From contig CAIXZF010000110.1 in assembly GCA_903923925.1 (NCBI GenBank), forward strand, positions 1 through 38,873: DNA of 38,873 nt, read 5' to 3'. This DNA is from an uncultured Bacteroidales bacterium (GTDB lineage: Bacteria; Bacteroidota; Bacteroidia; Bacteroidales; CAIXZF01). The notes under the pieces are model-generated. The model ran no database searches. It worked only from the letters and a program-made list of their open reading frames with translations, and had not been told where the DNA came from. Made by a program: the position numbers and the translations under genes. Shown here piece after piece: positions 34,466 through 38,873 of this stretch (its first letter is position 1; the number at the start of each line of letters is the position of its first letter).

Positions 34466-34504
34466 GTTTCATTTTGTATTACTTTTTGATGCTTTTTTTA
34501 TCTT

Positions 34505-34538
34505 TTTGTTAAACTATTTGATTTTTTCATTACTTTTG
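34505..34538 (+). promoter_or_regulatory. Promoter of the DUF4143-type ATPase gene
   Basis: TTTG at 34505-34508 and TACTTTTG at 34531-34538 are 22 bp apart, close to the Bacteroidetes -33/-7 arrangement. The ATG follows 16 nt later. It is the best complete promoter match in the window. Confidence 0.55.
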
Positions 34539-34554
34539 TGTAAACAAAACTTTT

Positions 34555-35733
34555 ATGTTTACGAGAGAGATATACCCGGAATTAATTCGTGCATTGGAAG
34601 TAAAGCAGATCATTGCGATAACCGGGATGCGTCGTGTTGGCAAAACCACTGCCGTAAAGTATTTATTAAAGGAGGTGCTTAACAAGAACAAAATTTACCT
34701 GGATCTGGAGAGGGTAGAGCATCGCATATTATTCAGACAGGATAACTATCAGCACATTGTAAAGAGCCTTGAATATGAGGGAATTGACTTTTCGAAAAAG
34801 GCCTGGATAGCAATTGATGAAATTCAGTTAGTTCCTGAAATTGCCAGTGTTATAAAGTTTCTCTATGACACCTATGACATTAAATTTCTGGTAACAGGTT
34901 CGAGTTCATATTATTTAAAGAACCTGTTTTCGGAAAGTCTGGCTGGAAGGAAGCGCATTTACGAACTCTGGCCACTTAGCTTTGGAGAGTTCCTTCAATT
35001 TACAGAACCCCGGGAGGCTTTCCTTGTAGAAGAACCCTTTATCCCATATAACAGACAGGTTTCAGGCAAGTTAAAAGAGGCTTACAGGCAATACCTTGTT
35101 TATGGAGGCTTTCCGGAAGTTGTATTGTGCAAAACTGAGGAGGATAAAAGGTTTTTGCTTAATGACATAATAAATTCTTATCTGAATCTGGATATTCAGA
35201 TTTTATCTGATTTCAGGAAGGTTGATGATATTTATAAGGTAATAAAGCTATTAACAGCAAGGGTTGGCAGTAAAACAGATTTCACAAAATTATCTGGTAT
35301 AACCGGAATAAACCGGCAAACATTAAAGGAGTATTTGCTGTTTTTTGAGCAGACCTATCTTATTTTGCAGGTACCGGCCTATGTAAAGAATGCCGACAGG
35401 GAAATTGCATTGCAGAAGAAACTGTATTTCAGCGATAATGGTATTTTGAATACTTTGGGTTCTGCAGGTTCGGGAGCAATTCTGGAAAATTCAATTGCCA
35501 GCCAGCTCAGAAGGCGGGGTGAGATAAAATACTATGCCAGGCGGAGTGGTCAGGAGATTGATTTCATTCTGAACGAACAAATAGCATTTGAGGTTAAAGA
35601 AACTCCTTCTCCCTATGATATGAAAGTATTACAACAACGGGCAGAACAGATAGGGATCAGTCAGTTCAAACTTATAGGTTTAGAGCAGACTAATCCTGAT
35701 TTCACGAACTTTGTATGGGCAGGAAATGTGTGA
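34555..35733 (+). CDS. ATP-binding protein, AAA_14/DUF4143 family
   Basis: This 392-residue protein of the large bacterial AAA_14-DUF4143 family has Walker A GMRRVGKTT (residues 24-32), Walker B WIAIDEIQ (about 82-89), the sensor-like VTGSSSYYLKN, and LWPLSFGEFLQF. The C-terminal DUF4143 region (about 205-392) includes a DExK-nuclease-like end, GQEIDFILNEQIAFEVKE (about 334-351). These proteins are common in anaerobes, often in variable regions; their function is unsettled. It is a single gene with its own promoter. Its stop codon is followed by the tRNA-Arg promoter. Confidence 0.9.
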   Translation: MFTREIYPELIRALEVKQIIAITGMRRVGKTTAVKYLLKEVLNKNKIYLDLERVEHRILFRQDNYQHIVKSLEYEGIDFSKKAWIAIDEIQLVPEIASVIKFLYDTYDIKFLVTGSSSYYLKNLFSESLAGRKRIYELWPLSFGEFLQFTEPREAFLVEEPFIPYNRQVSGKLKEAYRQYLVYGGFPEVVLCKTEEDKRFLLNDIINSYLNLDIQILSDFRKVDDIYKVIKLLTARVGSKTDFTKLSGITGINRQTLKEYLLFFEQTYLILQVPAYVKNADREIALQKKLYFSDNGILNTLGSAGSGAILENSIASQLRRRGEIKYYARRSGQEIDFILNEQIAFEVKETPSPYDMKVLQQRAEQIGISQFKLIGLEQTNPDFTNFVWAGNV

Positions 35734-35742
35734 ATAATTCTC

Positions 35743-35750
35743 TATCTTTG
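35743..35750 (+). promoter_or_regulatory. -7 box for tRNA-Arg
   Basis: TATCTTTG fits TAnnTTTG and ends 12 nt before the first base of the tRNA, giving a very short 5' leader. Confidence 0.55.
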
Positions 35751-35762
35751 CAGCAGTTGAAC

Positions 35763-35836
35763 GGCTCCGTAGTTCAATTGGATAGAATATCAGATTCCGG
35801 TTCTGAGGGTTGGGGGTTCGAATCCCTTCGGGGTCA
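35763..35836 (+). tRNA. tRNA-Arg (anticodon CCG)
   Basis: A full cloverleaf can be drawn. The acceptor stem is GGCTCCG / CGGGGTC. The D stem is GTTC/GAAT with a GG-containing loop. The anticodon stem is TCAGA/TCTGA with loop TTCCGGT (anticodon CCG at 35796-35798). The variable loop is 5 nt, and the T stem GGGGG/CCCTT encloses loop TTCGAAT. Position 73 is A and CCA is not encoded. It reads CGG arginine codons. Its 3' end borders AT-rich accessory DNA. Confidence 0.93.
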
Positions 35837-36232
35837 CTGATTAACGCAATGAAAGCCTTGTCTATGTAAGAATAGCGAGGCTTTCCTCTTTTAAGGTAGT
35901 ACACTTTGTAGTACACTTTTTCAAACTTCTGGAAAAACTATTAGATAAGATAGCCCCTAATCTATTGAGGTAGGTCGGAGTTTCTGCATTTACGGTTCAA
36001 TGCTTTGATGATAGCTTGCCTTGCTTTCACCTCTGTATTAAAACCTTAGAGGTGAAAACAAAACTATTAGGAAGTCTGGCTATAGCATCAAATATTATGT
36101 TTCATGTAAAATTTAACAGATTATAACTGTTATTTGCAACATAATTAATAATTTTTCGCTGTACTGAAGAATATTTGTTACTTTTGTGATGTTTTATGTA
36201 ACTAATACCAGTTTTAAACTGTTTTAACGAAC
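35837..36232. other. Intergenic region after tRNA-Arg: hairpins and tandem 12-mers
   Basis: There is no gene here. An 8-bp hairpin GAAAGCCT/AGGCTTTC (35851-35858 / 35878-35885) followed by CTCTTTT may terminate the tRNA transcript. A perfect tandem repeat of GTAGTACACTTT lies at 35896-35907 and 35908-35919. A 10-bp inverted repeat TTTCACCTCT/AGAGGTGAAA lies at 36025-36034 / 36048-36057. This arrangement next to a tRNA 3' end resembles the attachment region of an integrated element, but no integrase gene or second copy of the tRNA end is visible. Confidence 0.5.
36177..36221 (+). promoter_or_regulatory. abiE promoter with operator-like inverted repeats
   Basis: The -7 box TACTTTTG (36179-36186) is flanked by the inverted repeat GTTAC (36177-36181) / GTAAC (36198-36202). 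A second near-perfect palindrome, CAGTTT-T-AAACTG, lies at 36209-36221, before the ATG at 36233. AbiEi proteins bind inverted repeats at their own promoter, so these are candidate autoregulation sites. Confidence 0.45.
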
Positions 36233-37054
36233 ATGAAAGGTAAAACGCTATCTTCTCAATCTGCAAGGTTATTGAGCCATCTTAATACCCAAAGACAGCT
36301 GTTCTTTACGGTGAAAGATGCTCAAAGTATTCTTATTGATAGCAATAAGGGTACTGTTGGTGAACTATTAAGATCAATGGTTTCACGTGGTCTTCTATTG
36401 AGGATAAAGGATGGACTGTATAATATCATTCCATATGAAAGTGACGCTAAAGGGTACTTCCCGAATTGGCATTTGGCAGCACAGGCTATAGTTCAACCGA
36501 AACAATATTATATTGGTTTTTATAGTGCCTTAGATTTACATGGATTAATAACCCAACCATCCATGATAGAGTATGTTGTATCTTTTGAAAGGATACTTCC
36601 AAAACGCCATGAAATCGGTCAAGCAACATTCGAATTCGTTACACTAAACAAGGATCATTTTTTTGGTTTTAAAAATCAATGGATAAATGATTTCGATAAA
36701 GTCAGCTACTCTGATCTGGAAAAAACCATTATTGATTGCTTGTTTATCCCCCGATACGCAGGCGGAATATCGGAAATAATTAAAGCCATTTACAAGAGCA
36801 GAAACGATATCAGTACTGATAAACTGTATACCTATCTGGAACAATTCAACGTACAGGTAGTAAACAAGAGGCTTGGATATTTGCTCCAACACCTTGATTT
36901 GTTTAGCGACTTCAGGAAGGACCTGCTATCTACCATACGGGATGGATATACACCTCTTGAACCATCATTACCAAAAAATGGTCATCATTATTCAACCTGG
37001 AAGATCCAAGACAATTTTGATGTTGCAACAGCATTAACCACATTAAACACATAA
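36233..37054 (+). CDS. abiEi: AbiEi-type antitoxin / transcriptional regulator
   Basis: This 273-residue protein has an N-terminal winged helix (about residues 15-65; FFTVKDAQSIL, VSRGLLLRIKDGLYNI), a central AbiEi domain (about 85-190; YYIGFYSALDLHGL, EKTIIDCLF) and a C-terminal region. It matches the AbiEi antitoxin of type IV toxin-antitoxin systems, which represses the operon and counteracts AbiEii without binding it directly. The toxin gene follows after 3 bp. The system gives abortive phage resistance in streptococci. The region is AT-rich and lies downstream of a tRNA, suggesting acquisition. Confidence 0.88.
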   Translation: MKGKTLSSQSARLLSHLNTQRQLFFTVKDAQSILIDSNKGTVGELLRSMVSRGLLLRIKDGLYNIIPYESDAKGYFPNWHLAAQAIVQPKQYYIGFYSALDLHGLITQPSMIEYVVSFERILPKRHEIGQATFEFVTLNKDHFFGFKNQWINDFDKVSYSDLEKTIIDCLFIPRYAGGISEIIKAIYKSRNDISTDKLYTYLEQFNVQVVNKRLGYLLQHLDLFSDFRKDLLSTIRDGYTPLEPSLPKNGHHYSTWKIQDNFDVATALTTLNT

Positions 37055-37057
37055 AAT

Positions 37058-37879
37058 ATGATCCGTCCTGGTGAAATTCAAGCCTTTGCTTCTAAGATTG
37101 GTGTACGTGACACTCAAATCGAGAAGGATTATTTGATATCCTGGATACTTTATGGGATAGCTAATAATGAATATCTGGGAAGAACCCTTGTCTTTAAAGG
37201 CGGAACCGTTTTAAAGAAAGTTTATTTTCCAGATTATCGCTTCTCTGAAGACATTGACTTCACTTTCATGAATAAAGAATTCAATATCATTGACATAAGG
37301 AAAGAATTCGAGAAACTTATTCAATGGATTTATGAAGAATCAAGAATCACTTTAAGTATTCAGGATGAGACCCAGCATCAGACTGGTAATTATAACTTTT
37401 ACCTTTCTTATATCGCCCCACTTGGTGGAAAAGGTGAAAATAAAAGTATTAAAGTAGATATTTCTTGCGATGAACTGGTTTATTACCCTGTTCTAAACAA
37501 AGTTATTCTTAACCAATATTCAGATCTGGTAGAAAAATATGGTATCCTTTGCTACTCACTTGAAGAATCAGTAGCTGAAAAAATGCGTTCATTAATGCAA
37601 AGAACAGCACCAAGGGATTTATATGATCTTTGGTATTTGTTTGAAAACGAAAACATGAATATTGAAGATTCCATCTTTGCTTTTCAAGACAAAACCAAAT
37701 ATAAAAAGCTAGACCCATCATTGTTTGTTAAGACCGTTCTAACCAAGGAAAAGATTTTTGCCCGATTATGGCAGGAACATTTATCGACACAATTAAAAGA
37801 CTTACCAGAGTTTAGTGATGTCTGGCGAGAACTTGGAAAACACTGGAAGAGGTTTGAAAAGTTTAGTAAATCTGCATGA
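37058..37879 (+). CDS. abiEii: AbiEii/AbiGii-type nucleotidyltransferase toxin
   Basis: This 273-residue protein has the DNA polymerase beta-like nucleotidyltransferase core: FKGGTVLKKVYF (about 47-58), with R61 F S63 E D65 I D67 as the metal-binding RxSEDID segment. The later AEKMRSLMQRTAPRDLYDLW (about 169-188) is the helix motif typical of AbiEii. AbiEii toxins transfer nucleotides (GTP- or CTP-dependent in studied cases) to RNA such as tRNA, blocking growth. It is co-operonic with the antitoxin (3-bp gap). A 10-bp palindrome CCTAATTAGG then TTTT follows the stop (37881-37894) and may end the transcript. Confidence 0.9.
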   Translation: MIRPGEIQAFASKIGVRDTQIEKDYLISWILYGIANNEYLGRTLVFKGGTVLKKVYFPDYRFSEDIDFTFMNKEFNIIDIRKEFEKLIQWIYEESRITLSIQDETQHQTGNYNFYLSYIAPLGGKGENKSIKVDISCDELVYYPVLNKVILNQYSDLVEKYGILCYSLEESVAEKMRSLMQRTAPRDLYDLWYLFENENMNIEDSIFAFQDKTKYKKLDPSLFVKTVLTKEKIFARLWQEHLSTQLKDLPEFSDVWRELGKHWKRFEKFSKSA

Positions 37880-38357
37880 CCCTAATTAGGTTTTGGAGTA
37901 CAATAAGCACGTAGAGGCATCACTTAGTATTCACTACAGATCAATATCAGGCTCTGTATATATCAGACAATCAGCGAATCCAAACTTTGATCCCAAAAAA
38001 TTTTTTTATTCCAAAAATTCTTCTTATATTTATATAGGATTTAGCCATATGATTGTCTCTACAATCGCTATCAAAATGGACATTTAAAACCAGCCCCTAT
38101 CGCAACATAATTACTAGCGGTACTTTATTAAATCTTCTTAGGGCTTCTTAGCCAACCCAATCACTCTAAAAAAAACAGTTTATGGTTTACCTATGCTATA
38201 AATCCAGGGAACACCCCATCGGACACAATCTAGCTCTGATACCACCAAGGATTCTTAGAAAGATATTCCCGATCAAGATTTTCCTAAGGATCACTTGGAA
38301 AGTTCCGACCCCACCATTGTGGTTTAAAAGTTAGTATACCATATATTATAATAGCAC
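37880..38357. other. AT-rich stretch without a recognisable gene
   Basis: No frame here has family-like sequence. The only sizeable open frame starts with TTG (37893-38087), has no ribosome-binding or promoter support, and reads like chance. I see two CTTCTTAG copies about 38134-38151 and no tRNA-like structure. It is probably decayed accessory DNA. Confidence 0.5.
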
Positions 38358-38732
38358 ATGATAAACCCACCTCTTATATTAAACCCTACTGTGACGACCA
38401 GGAACCCAGTAGCTATGGTTGATGGGATATACCGCAAGGTGACAAAGTCTAATTTGTCCATAAACGTAATCCCACTTAACGATCCTGACATAGATGAACT
38501 TTCAGCAATATTGAATACCACACCATTCGAAACAGTATTCTTCGCTGTGGTGGTAGTACTTAACTTAGAATCACGTCGCACGTCGGTTATTGAATTAGCC
38601 AAGACTTTAAGAATATCAGCTATTCAAACAATTAGTCTTATAGCCAATTTAGAACCTTTGGTTAGCAAGAACCTGCTTGTTATCATCAAACCAAAAAGAA
38701 CCGAATCATATCAGAGCGAAATCAAGTTGTAA
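38358..38732 (+). CDS. Probable N-terminal fragment of an AAA-ATPase-associated protein
   Basis: This 124-residue frame has an N-terminus without signal or helix, then DIDELSAILNTTPFETVFFAVVV and SVIELAKTLRISAIQTISLI, which look like two helix-turn-helix-like segments. The pattern recalls the N-terminal region of some Bacteroidota AAA ATPases that continue with a P-loop domain; here it stops after KRTESYQ. The stop TAA (38730-38732) falls in TTGTAACC just where the 24-bp repeats begin, so the gene may be truncated by an insertion. Family link is a weak memory match, not proven. An opposite-strand frame (38324-38602) is low-complexity and less likely. Confidence 0.4.
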   Translation: MINPPLILNPTVTTRNPVAMVDGIYRKVTKSNLSINVIPLNDPDIDELSAILNTTPFETVFFAVVVVLNLESRRTSVIELAKTLRISAIQTISLIANLEPLVSKNLLVIIKPKRTESYQSEIKL

Positions 38733-38827
38733 CCAGCAAATAACACTGCACAGAAATCGGCAATTACCAGTGCACAGTTTTCGGAAAATAAGAATACACA
38801 ACTTTCGGTAAATAAGAATGCATGATT
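38728..38827. mobile_element. Possible terminus of an IS21-like element (24-bp tandem units)
   Basis: Three consecutive 24-bp units begin at 38747, 38771 and 38795, each starting T(G/A)CACA and carrying TCGG at positions 11-14. Units two and three differ at four positions, and units one and two at eight. A partial unit precedes them and another begins at 38819. Evenly spaced repeats just inside an end are typical of the transposase-binding ends of IS21-family elements. TGTAACC near 38728 would be the outer tip. No transposase is in the window, which ends 46 bp further on. Confidence 0.35.
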
Positions 38828-38869
38828 CAAGGGAATTGGAATTGCCCATGGGCAATTCCAATTCCCTTG
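38828..38869. repeat. 42-bp perfect palindrome at the window end
   Basis: Every base from 38828 to 38869 pairs with its mirror across the centre CCCATGGG (38845-38852), with no loop. It contains GGAATTGGAATTGCCC and its complement. It could be an intergenic hairpin repeat related in style to the GCCCATC hairpins at the left end, or an assembly fold-back at a contig end. Confidence 0.75.
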
Positions 38870-38873
38870 GTGA

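Noticed and set aside
35680-35916. 78-residue open frame on the minus strand
   Set aside because: It is the antisense of tRNA-Arg; the GIRTPNPQNRN-type peptide is a well-known spurious translation of tRNA genes.
35896-35919. CRISPR-like direct repeats
   Set aside because: There are only two adjacent 12-mers with no spacers; no CRISPR array or cas gene is visible anywhere in the window.
37893-38087. 64-residue TTG-started frame
   Set aside because: There is no ribosome-binding site, promoter or recognisable sequence; composition looks like non-coding AT-rich DNA.
38324-38602. 92-residue minus-strand frame over the 38358-38732 ORF
   Set aside because: It is Ser/Thr-rich and low in information, the usual shadow of the more protein-like plus-strand frame.

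Overview
The window looks like a piece of a Bacteroidota chromosome, probably an anaerobic Bacteroidales-type organism. The evidence is a type IX secretion sorting domain, an S46 dipeptidyl-peptidase, an RprX/RprY-like two-component pair, Bacteroidetes-style -7 boxes (TAnnTTTG) ahead of many genes, few Shine-Dalgarno sites, and A/T-rich intergenic DNA. Both edges lie in repeats: hairpin repeats at 1-549, and 24-bp tandem units plus a 42-bp perfect palindrome at 38747-38869. The piece may therefore be a contig that broke at repeats.

Left and middle (550-20061) is ordinary chromosome. It holds an overlapping mlaE-mlaF-cvpA operon (minus), a small lipoprotein plus a SprT-like protein, mannose-1-phosphate guanylyltransferase, a DPP7-like S46 peptidase closed by a clear terminator, and a secreted type IX substrate. 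Next come a LiaF-like/LytS/LytTR three-gene signalling operon, a membrane-anchored TylF-like methyltransferase, an HMA-domain protein with an RlmI-like rRNA methyltransferase, the RprXY-like pair, pgi-tadA, and a PHP phosphatase plus TrhP-like U32 operon.

The most notable region is 20558-34350. Six genes run left (hydA-like dihydropyrimidinase, ssnA, fused Fe-S/molybdopterin xanthine dehydrogenase, a threonine-synthase-like PLP enzyme, a TrpB/CysK-like PLP enzyme, ygfK). Two run right from the same 87-bp divergent promoter region (ygeY, ygeW). This is the selenium-linked, anaerobic purine/urate catabolic set known from E. coli and gut anaerobes. Here it has two PLP enzymes where E. coli has the diaminopropionate ammonia-lyase YgeX, and it lacks a recognisable FAD subunit, carbamate kinase or transporter within the window. 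A likely scheme (inference) is: molybdenum hydroxylase and YgfK redox chemistry on urate or xanthine, ring opening by the two amidohydrolases, hydrolysis by YgeY, carbamoyl transfer by YgeW, and deamination of an amino-acid product by the PLP enzymes. The island is flanked on the left by a decayed Fic gene (20116-20557). A hairpin repeat family lies inside its right part, and one copy supplies the stop codon of ygeW.

The right end (34351-38873) is accessory. It holds a DUF4143-type ATPase, a tRNA-Arg(CCG) followed by a perfect 12-bp tandem repeat, an AbiEi/AbiEii toxin-antitoxin pair with operator-like inverted repeats, an AT-rich stretch without recognisable genes, and a probable fragment of an AAA-ATPase-type protein that ends in what may be the terminus of an IS21-like element.
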